A DNA stretch of 64,000 nt from Tenacibaculum maritimum NCIMB 2154 (lineage in GTDB: Bacteria > Bacteroidota > Bacteroidia > Flavobacteriales > Flavobacteriaceae). The notes below the pieces were generated by a model. That model saw nothing but the letters and a program-made list of their open reading frames with translations. It did not search any database and had not been told where the DNA came from. The stretch is from the NCBI RefSeq assembly GCF_900119795.1, contig NZ_LT634361.1:310001-374000 (forward strand). The letters are read 5' to 3'. Each line of letters starts with the position of its first letter. Within the stretch, counting starts at the first letter, position 1. Shown here piece after piece: positions 44,095 to 51,984 of this stretch. The position numbers and the translations under genes are program-made.

Positions 44095-45522
44095 ATGCCA
44101 CATAATAAAAAAACTAAAATAGTAGCAACATTAGGACCTGCTACAAATACAAAAGAAATATTAGCCGATATGGCAGCTGCGGGAGTCAATGTTTTTAGAA
44201 TTAATTTTTCGCATGCTGACTATGATGTTGTGAAATTAAGAGTACAGCAAATTAGAGAAATTAATAAGGAAAGAGGATATAATGTAGCAATTTTAGCAGA
44301 TTTGCAAGGACCAAAACTACGTGTGGGGGTGATGGAAGAAGGAGTGGAATTGAAAGAAGGCGATTCTTTTACTTTTACAACTGAAGAATGTGTCGGAACA
44401 AATAAAAAGGCGTTTATGACTTATAAGCGCTTTCCAAAAGACGTAAAAGAAGGAGAATATATTTTGGTAGATGACGGTAAGCTTATGTTTAAAGTAACCT
44501 CAACGAATAAGAAAGATAAAGTGATAGCGAAAGTAGTTGTTGGAGGCGCTTTAAAATCAAAAAAAGGTGTTAATTTACCTAATACGAATATATCGTTACC
44601 GGCATTAACAGATAAAGATAAGAAAGATGCCGTTTTTGCTTTAGAACAAGAAGTAGATTGGATTGCTTTATCGTTTGTAAGAAACCCAGAGGATTTAAGA
44701 ATGCTACGCGATTTAATAGCTCAAAAATCTTCATATAGGGTTCCTGTGATTGCCAAAATAGAAAAACCAGAAGCAGTTGAGCATATTGATGCTTTAATTC
44801 CTTATTGCGATGGGTTAATGGTTGCTCGTGGAGATTTAGGAGTTGAAGTGCCAATGCAAGAAGTTCCTCTTATCCAAAAAAGTTTGGTTCAAAGAGCTAA
44901 AAAGGCAAGGATTCCTGTGATTATAGCTACTCAGATGATGGAAACAATGATAGAAAACTCAGTTCCAACTAGGGCTGAAGTAAATGATGTAGCAAATTCT
45001 ATTATGGATGGAGCAGATGCAGTGATGCTATCAGGAGAAACATCAGTAGGAAAGCATCCTGTTAAGGTGATAGAAAAAATGACGGAAATTATAGGAAGTG
45101 TAGAATATTCTCCATTGATTAAAGTGCCGCAAGCACCTCCTCATATAAAAACAGATCGTTATATAACCAAATCCGTTTGCCATCATGCAGCATTGATGGC
45201 AGATGATATTCAAGCCGCAGCAATTTCTACATTAACAAATAGTGGATATACCGCATTTCAAATTTCAGCATGGAGACCCAAGTCGCATGTGCTAGCTTTT
45301 TCTTCTGAGAGAAGAATTTTAGGAAAGCTGAACTTACTGTGGGGGGTTAGAGCCTTCTATTATGATAAAGATGGAAGCACAGATGACACTGTAATTGACA
45401 TCAATCAGCTATCTAAGGAGAAGGGTTTTGTGAAGCAGGGAGATTATATGATTAATTTGACTTCAATGCCTGTTGAAGAAAAAGGAATGGTAAATACTTT
45501 GAGAGTTTCTTGTATCGTATAG
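44095..45522 (+). CDS. pyk: Pyruvate kinase
   Basis: The 475-residue enzyme converts phosphoenolpyruvate and ADP to pyruvate and ATP. It has KTKIVATLGPATNTKE at the start, FRINFSHADYD, ADLQGPKLRVG, the active-site Lys in VIAKIEKPEAVEHIDA, GLMVARGDLGVEVP and MDGADAVMLSGETSVGKHP. A terminator follows within 25 bp. Confidence 0.98.
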   Translation: MPHNKKTKIVATLGPATNTKEILADMAAAGVNVFRINFSHADYDVVKLRVQQIREINKERGYNVAILADLQGPKLRVGVMEEGVELKEGDSFTFTTEECVGTNKKAFMTYKRFPKDVKEGEYILVDDGKLMFKVTSTNKKDKVIAKVVVGGALKSKKGVNLPNTNISLPALTDKDKKDAVFALEQEVDWIALSFVRNPEDLRMLRDLIAQKSSYRVPVIAKIEKPEAVEHIDALIPYCDGLMVARGDLGVEVPMQEVPLIQKSLVQRAKKARIPVIIATQMMETMIENSVPTRAEVNDVANSIMDGADAVMLSGETSVGKHPVKVIEKMTEIIGSVEYSPLIKVPQAPPHIKTDRYITKSVCHHAALMADDIQAAAISTLTNSGYTAFQISAWRPKSHVLAFSSERRILGKLNLLWGVRAFYYDKDGSTDDTVIDINQLSKEKGFVKQGDYMINLTSMPVEEKGMVNTLRVSCIV

Positions 45523-45545
45523 AAGCTATCAATAATTGTTAAGAT

Positions 45546-45581
45546 AAAGCGATGTAGTTCATAAACTGCATCGCTTTTTTT
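45546..45581 (+). terminator. Intrinsic terminator after pyk
   Basis: AAAGCGATGTAGTT pairs with AACTGCATCGCTTT (one G-T pair) over a 4-base loop, then T. Confidence 0.88.
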
Positions 45582-45608
45582 ATAAACACATTGATATTTT
45601 TAAATGTA

Positions 45609-45959
45609 CTAGCTTTTCTTAATTAATAAAAAGAAGTCATTGTCTAAAGGGAGGTATCCTTGATCGTAGATGTAAAAATACGTGCTTTTTGCCTTTGTAG
45701 TGTAAATAGAAGTAAAAAACTGAAAATCAAAACCATTATCATATAATTTACTTCTCGTAACTTTTGTTTTTCCAGTAGTGTTTAATTCAGATAAAATCTT
45801 ATAATTTTTTCGAAGTCTATTATTCACATTTCTGATTAAATTTTTACTGTCTTTATTAACCTTATTGTTGTAAGAATTCCTACAGTAATCAGAGCAAAAT
45901 TTTTTATCGGCTCTTCCTTTTACGATTTCATTACATTCTAAACACTCTCTTTTCTGCAT
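45609..45959 (-). CDS. Small zinc-ribbon protein, possibly DNA-binding
   Basis: The 116-residue protein opens with a CxxC...CxxxC zinc ribbon (Cys6, Cys9, Cys22, Cys26 in RECLECNE and KKFCSDYCRNSY), the form seen in DUF2116-type and translation-related zinc ribbons. A basic middle (NVNNRLRKNYKILSEL) and a short beta/aromatic C-terminus follow (STYFYIYDQGYLPL). It is divergent from ssb, with an inverted repeat between the two. A regulatory role is inference. Confidence 0.82.
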   Translation of the reverse strand: MQKRECLECNEIVKGRADKKFCSDYCRNSYNNKVNKDSKNLIRNVNNRLRKNYKILSELNTTGKTKVTRSKLYDNGFDFQFFTSIYTTKAKSTYFYIYDQGYLPLDNDFFLLIKKS

Positions 45960-45977
45960 GGTTTATTTAATTTTTTT

Positions 45978-45985
45978 CAAAAATA
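45978..45985 (-). promoter_or_regulatory. -7 box (TATTTTTG) of the zinc-ribbon gene
   Basis: An exact TAnnTTTG match on the minus strand lies 18 bp before the start codon. Confidence 0.55.
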
Positions 45986-46011
45986 ACTAAAAAACGAATG
46001 TAAACGACTAC

Positions 46012-46039
46012 AAATGATTACATACGTAAGTAATCATTT
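46012..46039. promoter_or_regulatory. Perfect inverted repeat between the zinc-ribbon gene and ssb
   Basis: The 10-base arms AAATGATTAC and GTAATCATTT are separated by 8 bases that themselves contain TACGTA. The repeat lies about 27 bp upstream of the minus-strand -7 box and about 30 bp upstream of a near-match ssb -7 box (CATATTTG, 46069-46076), which is suitable for a shared operator. Confidence 0.5.
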
Positions 46040-46119
46040 TCTAACCGAATAAAAATAGGTTTAAGTCTCATATTTGCAGTGTCAAACGACATAAATGTTT
46101 AATAATAAAAACTTATCTT

Positions 46120-46455
46120 ATGAATACGTTAAGAAACAAAGTACAGTTAATTGGAAATTTAGGTAATGATCCAGAAATTATTACACTAGAAGATGGTAAA
46201 AAATTAGCAAAAATTTCATTAGCTACTAATGATAGCTATAAAGATGCTTCAGGAGAGAAGATTGATAAAGTCTATTGGCATAATCTTATTGCTTGGAATA
46301 AAACCGCTGAAATTGTAGAGAAGTATTTAACTAAAGGAAAGGAAATAGCTATTGAAGGAAAGCTAGTATCTAGAAGTTACGAAACTAAAGAAGGGGAGAA
46401 AAGGTATATCACGGAAATTGTTATTAATGAATTATTGATGCTAGGAGCTAAGTAG
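46120..46455 (+). CDS. ssb: Single-stranded DNA-binding protein, short form
   Basis: The 111-residue OB-fold protein has NKVQLIGNLGNDPEI, WHNLIAWNKTAEIVEKYLTKGKEIAIEGKL and YITEIVINELLMLGAK. It lacks the long disordered tail and acidic tip (DDDLPF) of full-length SSB, so it is probably a secondary SSB. This short type is common in Bacteroidota. It is monocistronic, followed by a terminator at 46492. Confidence 0.93.
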   Translation: MNTLRNKVQLIGNLGNDPEIITLEDGKKLAKISLATNDSYKDASGEKIDKVYWHNLIAWNKTAEIVEKYLTKGKEIAIEGKLVSRSYETKEGEKRYITEIVINELLMLGAK

Positions 46456-46491
46456 TGGGGGAATTTGCTAAGACTGTCGAAAAAGAAAATG

Positions 46492-46522
46492 AAAACTAGT
46501 AGTGCTAAGCTGCTAGTTTTTT
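46492..46522 (+). terminator. Intrinsic terminator after ssb
   Basis: AAAACTAG pairs with CTAGTTTT, extended by three more pairs (one G-T), followed by T. Confidence 0.82.
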
Positions 46523-46620
46523 GTTTAGGCAAATATTAGATAGATAAAGAAGTATTTTATGTTTTTATATCTGAAATCAAAGTTGGCATAGTAGTAAAAT
46601 GGTTTTAGATGGAAGAAAAG

Positions 46621-46653
46621 AAATCTCAGATAGTAGTTTTATCTGAGATTTTT
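46621..46653. terminator. Terminator of the polyamine operon, possibly bidirectional
   Basis: A perfect 11-bp stem (AAATCTCAGAT with ATCTGAGATTT) lies 11 bp past the stop of the deoxyhypusine-synthase-like gene on the minus strand. Confidence 0.85.
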
Positions 46654-46664
46654 ATATAGTTTTA

Positions 46665-47642
46665 TTACATTTTTAAAAGGTAAGCAAAGATCAGAGGAGC
46701 TACTATTGTAGCATCACTTTCAATAATGTATTTAGGAGTTTCGATTCCTAGCTTTCCCCAAGTAATTTTTTCATTAGGAACAGCACCTGAATAGGATCCA
46801 TAACTCGTAGTTGAATCTGAGATCTGGCAAAAATAACTCCAGAAAGGAGTTTCTGTCATTTCCATATCTTGATATAGCATTGGAACGACACATATAGGAA
46901 AGTCTCCAGCAATTCCTCCTCCTATTTGGAAAAAACCAATCCCGTTATCAGAATTATTTGTGTACCAATTAGCAAGAAACCCCATATATTCTATTCCAGT
47001 TTTCATGGTAGAAGCTTTCAACATTCCTTTCATTGTATATGAAGCAAAGATGTTTCCCATGGTAGAGTCTTCCCAGCCAGGAACCACTATTGGTAAGTTT
47101 TTTTGAGCAGCGGCATACATCCAAGAATCTTTGAGGTCAATTTCATAATATTCTTCTAGTACCCCAGAGAGTAATAGTTTGTACATAAATTCATGAGGAA
47201 AAAACCTTTCTTCATTTTCTTCGGCATCTTTCCAAATCTTATAGATATGCTTTTCTAAACGTCTAAAGGCTTCTTCTTCTGGAATACAAGTGTCAGTAAC
47301 ACGATTTAATCCTTTTAAAAGCAAATCCCACTCATCAGAAGGAGTTAAGTCACGATAGTCAGGAATTCGTTTATAATGAGAGTGAGCAACTAAATTCATG
47401 ATGTCCTCTTCTAAGTTAGCACCAGTACAAGAGATGATATGAACTTTATCTTGTCGTATCATTTCAGCAAATATTTTACCTAGTTCGGCAGTACTCATGG
47501 CTCCAGCTAATGAAACTAGCATTTTAGAACCTTGCTCTAATTGAGATTCATACCCTTTTGCTGCATCTACTAGAGAAGCTGCATTGAAATGTAAAAAGAA
47601 TTTTTCAATAAATTCTGAAACAGGTTTTTTATTAGTATTCAT
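46665..47642 (-). CDS. Deoxyhypusine synthase-like protein (possible homospermidine or related aminobutyl transferase)
   Basis: The 325-residue protein has the DHS fold signals: SLAGAMSTAELGKIFAEMI, ISCTGANLEEDIMN, a central NLPIVVPGWEDSTMGN, GGGIAGDFPICVVP and the C-terminal lysine region ITWGKLGIE (Lys297), where eukaryotic DHS forms its enzyme-imine intermediate. Bacteria generally lack eIF5A, so the likely reaction is NAD-dependent aminobutyl transfer between polyamines, as in homospermidine synthases. It is the last gene of the operon that makes putrescine from arginine and overlaps speB by 11 bp. The exact product is inferred. Confidence 0.9.
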   Translation of the reverse strand: MNTNKKPVSEFIEKFFLHFNAASLVDAAKGYESQLEQGSKMLVSLAGAMSTAELGKIFAEMIRQDKVHIISCTGANLEEDIMNLVAHSHYKRIPDYRDLTPSDEWDLLLKGLNRVTDTCIPEEEAFRRLEKHIYKIWKDAEENEERFFPHEFMYKLLLSGVLEEYYEIDLKDSWMYAAAQKNLPIVVPGWEDSTMGNIFASYTMKGMLKASTMKTGIEYMGFLANWYTNNSDNGIGFFQIGGGIAGDFPICVVPMLYQDMEMTETPFWSYFCQISDSTTSYGSYSGAVPNEKITWGKLGIETPKYIIESDATIVAPLIFAYLLKM

Positions 47643-48573
47643 TATTATCTTTAAATTTTAAAAGTTTATTAAAAGGAGAGTTGCTTTTGTCTTCGAAATC
47701 TTCCTCCTCTTCCTCAAGGTTTGAAGAAAACTTATAACTCAACATTTTATAATACAATTTTGCTGCTAAAAAATCAGATGATTTTTCATTTGGATTGGGA
47801 CAAAGTTCAACTAGGTCGAAACCAACTACGTTTTTCTTAGAGAATACTTTACTTAAAAAAGAAAGAGTTTCATACCAAAGTAGCCCTCCCGGTTCAGGAG
47901 TTCCTGTACTAGGCATAATAGATGGATCCAGCGCGTCTAAATCAAAAGTTATAAATACGTCATTGGTAAGCAAGTCTATTACATCATCCATCCAGTATTC
48001 ATTGGTAGCCATTTCATGCGCGAAAAAAACTTTATCTCTATTCATAACTCGGGTTTCAGAAATATCCATGCTACGAATACCAACTTGGATCAAGTTAGTG
48101 TGTTGATTAGCCTCATAAACAGCGCAAGCATGACTATAAGGAGAGCCATCATATTCTTTTCTAAGGTCGGCGTGAGCATCAATATGTAAAACGGTTAAAT
48201 TATCGAAACATTCATTAAATGCACGGATTGTTCCTATTGAGATGGAATGTTCACCTCCTAATATTGTTACAAATTTGTTTTTATTGATATATTTTTTAGT
48301 TAATTGGTGCACTGTATTTACCATTGCTTCTGGGGAAGATTTTTCAGTAATCTTCTCAGTGATATATATGCCTTCTTTATATACTTCTGAATTCGTTTCT
48401 ATATCGTATAGTTCCATATTTTCAGAGGCTTCTAAAAAAGCATCGATACCTTTGTCCGCCCCTTTTTGCCAGGTGCTAGTTTCATCATAAGGAACGGGTA
48501 TTAATACGATTTTCGAGGTTTCTAATTTAGCGTATTTCTCAGGGATTCCTGCGTAAGTTTTAGTTGTTTCCAT
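47632..48573 (-). CDS. speB: Agmatinase
   Basis: The 313-residue ureohydrolase converts agmatine to putrescine and urea. The binuclear manganese ligands are in ILGGEHSISIG, VLHIDAHADLRKEYDG and FDLDALDPSIMPSTGTPEPGG. It overlaps speA by 14 bp and the DHS-like gene by 11 bp, so translation of the three is probably coupled. Context favours agmatinase over other ureohydrolases because the arginine decarboxylase is next door. Confidence 0.95.
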   Translation of the reverse strand: METTKTYAGIPEKYAKLETSKIVLIPVPYDETSTWQKGADKGIDAFLEASENMELYDIETNSEVYKEGIYITEKITEKSSPEAMVNTVHQLTKKYINKNKFVTILGGEHSISIGTIRAFNECFDNLTVLHIDAHADLRKEYDGSPYSHACAVYEANQHTNLIQVGIRSMDISETRVMNRDKVFFAHEMATNEYWMDDVIDLLTNDVFITFDLDALDPSIMPSTGTPEPGGLLWYETLSFLSKVFSKKNVVGFDLVELCPNPNEKSSDFLAAKLYYKMLSYKFSSNLEEEEEDFEDKSNSPFNKLLKFKDNNEY

Positions 48574-49960
48574 ACCCTAGAATTGAAAGTAGTTCTTCAC
48601 TTTTTTGTTGTTCTTTAAATAATCTAGTAATTGTTTTCCCTTCTTTGTTTTTACTAATTAAAATATGTTTAGGGTTTGGTATTAAGCAATGTTGCAAGCC
48701 ACCAAAACCGCCGATACTTTCTTGATAAGCCCCTGTGTTAAAGAAACCAATATATAAGGGCGAATTTTTTTCATACATAGGTAAGTAGATGGCATTGATG
48801 TGTTGCTCGGAGTTATAGTAATCATCACTATCGCAAGTTAATCCTCCAAGTAAAACTCTTTCATACTTTACATCCCACTTATTAAGAGGTAGCATGATGA
48901 AGCGTTTATTGATAGCCCAAGAGTCTGGTAGGGTGGTGATAAATGATGAATTAATCATATTCCATTTTTCGCGGTCATTTTGTTTCTTTTGGTATAAAAC
49001 TTCGTAAATAGCCCCCCCAGACTCTCCAACTGTAAAAGACCCAAATTCGGTAAAGATATTAGGTACGTTTACTTTTGCATCATCGCAGGTAGCTTTGATT
49101 TGATTAAGAATTTCTTCAACCATATACTCGTAGTCATAATCAAATGCTAATGAGTTTTTAATAGGAAAGCCACCTCCTATATTTAAACTATCAAGGGTAG
49201 GGCATATCTTCTTTAGCTCAATATAAACACTAATACATTTTAAGAGTTCATTCCAGTAATAAGCATTGTCTTTAATTCCTGTATTGATAAAAAAATGAAG
49301 CATTTTTAGTTCTATCTGAGGATTTTTTTCAATTTCTCTTTTATAAAAAGAAACAATATTTTTATAACCAATTCCAAGCCTGCTTGTATAAAATTCAAAC
49401 TTAGGCTCTTCTTCAGAGGCTATACGTATGCCCACTTTAAAGTGGTTGCTAGTTTCATTTAATAGAAGATTCAATTCTTCGTAGTTATCTATTATAGGAA
49501 TACAATTCTTATGTCCTTCATCTATCAAACTAGCAATATTAGTAATATATTGATCTCTTTTAAAACCGTTGCATAAAACAAAAGAGGCATTATTTAGTTT
49601 GCCTTCTTTTTTCAAAGATTTTACAATATCTATATCAAAAGCAGAAGAAGTTTCAATATGAATATTATTTTTAAGAGCCTCTTCTAAAATATATTTAAAA
49701 TGCGAACTTTTAGTACAATATGAATAGTGATACTTTCCTTGATAATTTAACTTTTTGATGGCTTTGTTAAACCAACTTTTAGCCTTGTTAATATTTTCAG
49801 ATATTTTTGGTAAGTAGGTAAATTTTAATGGGGTGCCATATTGTTTAACCAACTGCACCATATCTATTTCGTGAAAAAATAAGTTGTTATTTTTTATTTG
49901 AAACTCCTCTTGAGGGAAATCAAATGTTTGCTCGATTAAGTCTTTATATTTAGTGTTCAT
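48560..49960 (-). CDS. speA: Arginine decarboxylase, fold type III
   Basis: The 466-residue PLP enzyme is shorter than the 630-residue E. coli SpeA and of the compact Bacteroidota type. The PLP lysine is Lys84 in YSYCTKSSHF. Further motifs are KVGIRIASEE, LNIGGGFPI, IFTEFGSFTVG and, near the C-terminus, TCDSDDYY, where the Cys-Asp pair completes the active site. It makes agmatine, the substrate of the next gene. The operon has a promoter box about 260 bp upstream and therefore a long leader. Confidence 0.94.
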   Translation of the reverse strand: MNTKYKDLIEQTFDFPQEEFQIKNNNLFFHEIDMVQLVKQYGTPLKFTYLPKISENINKAKSWFNKAIKKLNYQGKYHYSYCTKSSHFKYILEEALKNNIHIETSSAFDIDIVKSLKKEGKLNNASFVLCNGFKRDQYITNIASLIDEGHKNCIPIIDNYEELNLLLNETSNHFKVGIRIASEEEPKFEFYTSRLGIGYKNIVSFYKREIEKNPQIELKMLHFFINTGIKDNAYYWNELLKCISVYIELKKICPTLDSLNIGGGFPIKNSLAFDYDYEYMVEEILNQIKATCDDAKVNVPNIFTEFGSFTVGESGGAIYEVLYQKKQNDREKWNMINSSFITTLPDSWAINKRFIMLPLNKWDVKYERVLLGGLTCDSDDYYNSEQHINAIYLPMYEKNSPLYIGFFNTGAYQESIGGFGGLQHCLIPNPKHILISKNKEGKTITRLFKEQQKSEELLSILGYGNN

Positions 49961-50042
49961 TTTGCATCAAAAAAAATTATAAATAACAAACCACAGACCA
50001 TCTAATGGCTAGGGTATGAATAATCCTAATTGAAATAAAAAA

Positions 50043-50201
50043 TTAAACTCGTAATTCTAAATAAACTCCTCTAAGACGAAGATTTTGAAGAGGGGTTAAT
50101 AATAAGGAAGAAATCATAATTCTTTCGCTGTGCTTCTGAAACACTTCGCAACTTTTAGACTTCCATGAAAAGTTGGAAACGAAATAAGTAAAACATAACA
50201 T
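50043..50201 (-). CDS. Possible leader ORF upstream of speA (52 codons)
   Basis: An ATG-started frame of 52 codons lies wholly within the speA leader, starting 21 bp after the -7 box and ending 82 bp before the speA start. It would begin MLCFTYFVSNFSWKSK; an internal ATG would give a 24-residue form beginning MISSLLLTPLQNLRL. Three Arg codons fall in the last 12 codons (RLRG and LRV). The leader RNA also has hairpins: CAACTTTT with AAAAGTTG, and ACTCCTCT with AGAGGGGT. Coding is not proven; codon use is unremarkable and no homologue is recognised. Confidence 0.35.
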   Translation of the reverse strand: MLCFTYFVSNFSWKSKSCEVFQKHSERIMISSLLLTPLQNLRLRGVYLELRV

Positions 50202-50221
50202 TTAACCTATTATAAGAACAG

Positions 50222-50229
50222 CAAAGATA
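50222..50229 (-). promoter_or_regulatory. -7 box (TATCTTTG) of the polyamine operon
   Basis: An exact TAnnTTTG match on the minus strand is 262 bp from the speA start and is the best match in the 569-bp gap (49961-50529). It implies a leader of about 250 nt. Confidence 0.5.
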
Positions 50230-50291
50230 CGTTTTTTTAAAATTAAAGGATATAAAAATAAAATAAATATTTTAGGAAATAGAGTATAAAA

Positions 50292-50316
50292 AAAGCTTCA
50301 CAAAAAGTGAAGCTTT
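50292..50316 (-). terminator. Minus-strand terminator next to the presumed att site
   Basis: A perfect 10-bp stem (AAAGCTTCAC with GTGAAGCTTT) and 5-base loop run into seven T on the minus strand. No gene ends here today; it fits as the terminator of a tRNA gene interrupted by the element to its right. Confidence 0.8.
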
Positions 50317-50320
50317 AAAA

Positions 50321-50330
50321 GTGGTCCCAC
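50321..50330 (-). other. tRNA 3'-end remnant, candidate attachment site (attL)
   Basis: Read on the minus strand, GTGGGACCAC resembles the acceptor end plus CCA of a tRNA, with CGAAGTACAT just before it where a T-arm would be. No complete cloverleaf is present. It sits between a terminator and an integrase gene. Site-specific integration into a tRNA leaves such a fragment at one end and the intact tRNA at the other, which would be outside the window. Exact limits are uncertain. Confidence 0.5.
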
Positions 50331-50362
50331 ATGTACTTCGCTTATAAATCATTTTAAAACAC

Positions 50363-50424
50363 ATTTAATGACAATCCTTGAATTGTCAGTAGTGTCAGTA
50401 GATATTAATGCTCTGTCATTAAAT
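50363..50424. repeat. Inverted repeat between attL and the integrase gene
   Basis: Perfect 11-base arms ATTTAATGACA (50363-50373) and TGTCATTAAAT (50414-50424) flank a smaller hairpin (GACAAT with ATTGTC) and a 9-bp tandem duplication TGTCAGTAG. A further palindrome, AATAATTC-A-GAATTATT, is at 50434-50450. They may be arm-type binding sites of the recombinase or its accessory factor. Confidence 0.55.
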
Positions 50425-50529
50425 AATATTTAAAATAATTCAGAATTATTCAAACTAAAAACACCCTCTCAAGCACCCTAGTTTGGTACATAATTCGCTT
50501 TGTTTTAAACATAATTTAAATATAAAATA

Positions 50530-51828
50530 ATGAGCAATTTAGTATTACAAAGTACACATGGTGTAATTAGATTTAGTTTAAAAGAATCAATTAAAAGTTT
50601 AGAGTTAACTCCTAAAAAAGAGAGTTTGATTATGTTGCATTTTTCCTCAAAAGGAAGACGCTTTAAAAAGAGTATAGGTTATAAGTGTAGCTTAAAGAAT
50701 TGGGATGTAACTAAGCAAAGAGTTAAAACGGGGAAAGGAATGGTTGCGAATGCCTATGAGGTTAATGCATTTATAAACAATATCCAATCTTATGCAGAAG
50801 AAGAACTTACTAAAATCAAAAAAATAAATGATTTTATAGATGTAAAATTGCTATCATCTTTAATAGAAAAAAAGATAAAAGGAGAAGATGAAATAGATAG
50901 GGAAGAAGAGAAAAATAAAGAATTGATTTATTACTCTAGAAAGGTATTAGAGCAAAAGAAAAGTCAAATTAAAATAGTGACAACAAGATCATGTAACCAA
51001 ACAATTAAAATGTTAGAAAAGTATGAGAAGTCAAGTGGATACTTATTAAGGTTTGATGATGTTGATTTATCTTTTTACAGAGGGTTCGTTCAGTTTTTAG
51101 AGAATGAAGGCTATAGTTTAAATAGTGTAGGGAAACATATTAAGAATCTTAAAGTTTTTCTCAATGACGCTCTAACTAATGGGGTTACTGATAATTCAAT
51201 TTTTAAAAGTAGAAGCTTTAAGGTGTTAAAAGAAACTACAACAGAGATATTTCTAACTAAAGAAGAATTAGAAATCTTAGCTAATGAAGATTTTAGTAAA
51301 AGATCAAAACTAGAATTGGCAAAGGATATTTTTTTGATAGGTTGTTATACTGGGCAAAGGGTTAGCGATTATAATGGCTTCACAGAAGAAAATATTGAGG
51401 TCATTAAAGGTCGTGAAGTTATTAAGATACATCAGAAAAAGACAGGTACGATTGTTCGTATTCCAATTACTTCTAAGATTCAAAAGGTAATGGATAGATA
51501 TAATGGAGGTTTTCCGCCAAAACTAAGCGAACCAATTTTAAGAGAGAATATAAAATTAGCTTGTAAAAAAGCTGGGTTTAAAGAATTGATAACAGTTTCT
51601 TATACAAAAGGAGGAAGGTTAGTAAGAGAAGGAATTCCAAAGTATGATTTAGTTAAAACACATACTGCGAGAAGAACATTTTGTACAAATCATTATATCG
51701 ATCAAAAACCTATTCAAAATATAATGCTTTTTTCTGGTCATAAAACAGAACGAGAATTTTTAAAGTATGTTAGAATTGAAAAAAGGGAAGAGGCTTTAAT
51801 AGTGATGGAAAGTGGTTTTTTTGATTGA
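50530..51828 (+). CDS. Tyrosine-type site-specific recombinase (integrase)
   Basis: The 432-residue protein has an N-terminal arm-binding region, a SAM-like core-binding domain (about 145-235) and a C-terminal catalytic domain. The catalytic residues are Arg277 (TGQRVSD), Lys in HQKKTG, His378 and Arg381 (HTARRTF), His404 (FSGHKTE) and nucleophile Tyr413 (FLKYVRI). All are intact. It matches the Bacteroidota phage/ICE integrase type. It reads away from the presumed attL and faces the minus-strand defence cluster. A hairpin terminator follows. Confidence 0.96.
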   Translation: MSNLVLQSTHGVIRFSLKESIKSLELTPKKESLIMLHFSSKGRRFKKSIGYKCSLKNWDVTKQRVKTGKGMVANAYEVNAFINNIQSYAEEELTKIKKINDFIDVKLLSSLIEKKIKGEDEIDREEEKNKELIYYSRKVLEQKKSQIKIVTTRSCNQTIKMLEKYEKSSGYLLRFDDVDLSFYRGFVQFLENEGYSLNSVGKHIKNLKVFLNDALTNGVTDNSIFKSRSFKVLKETTTEIFLTKEELEILANEDFSKRSKLELAKDIFLIGCYTGQRVSDYNGFTEENIEVIKGREVIKIHQKKTGTIVRIPITSKIQKVMDRYNGGFPPKLSEPILRENIKLACKKAGFKELITVSYTKGGRLVREGIPKYDLVKTHTARRTFCTNHYIDQKPIQNIMLFSGHKTEREFLKYVRIEKREEALIVMESGFFD

Positions 51829-51898
51829 TATTTTAGTTATTGTTTATATTGGTAGGAAGTTGTTAATATTCTTATAAAGGATGGAAAAAGTATGTGTT

Positions 51899-51950
51899 TA
51901 AGCCTAAAAAAATGAATTTTTATTAATAACCTCAATTTTTTAGGCTTTTA
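51899..51950. terminator. Convergent terminator between the integrase and the defence cluster
   Basis: AAGCCTAAAAAA pairs with TTTTTTAGGCTT around a 24-base AT-rich loop. With A and T runs on both sides it can stop transcripts from both directions. Confidence 0.78.
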
Positions 51951-51984
51951 TATTATTAAACTTAATTTAATTTCTCAACCGTAA

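Noticed and set aside
50331-50529. Retron or reverse-transcriptase-associated RNA near the integrase
   Set aside because: Hairpins are present, but no reverse transcriptase gene exists in the window, so the repeats are better explained as recombinase or operator sites.
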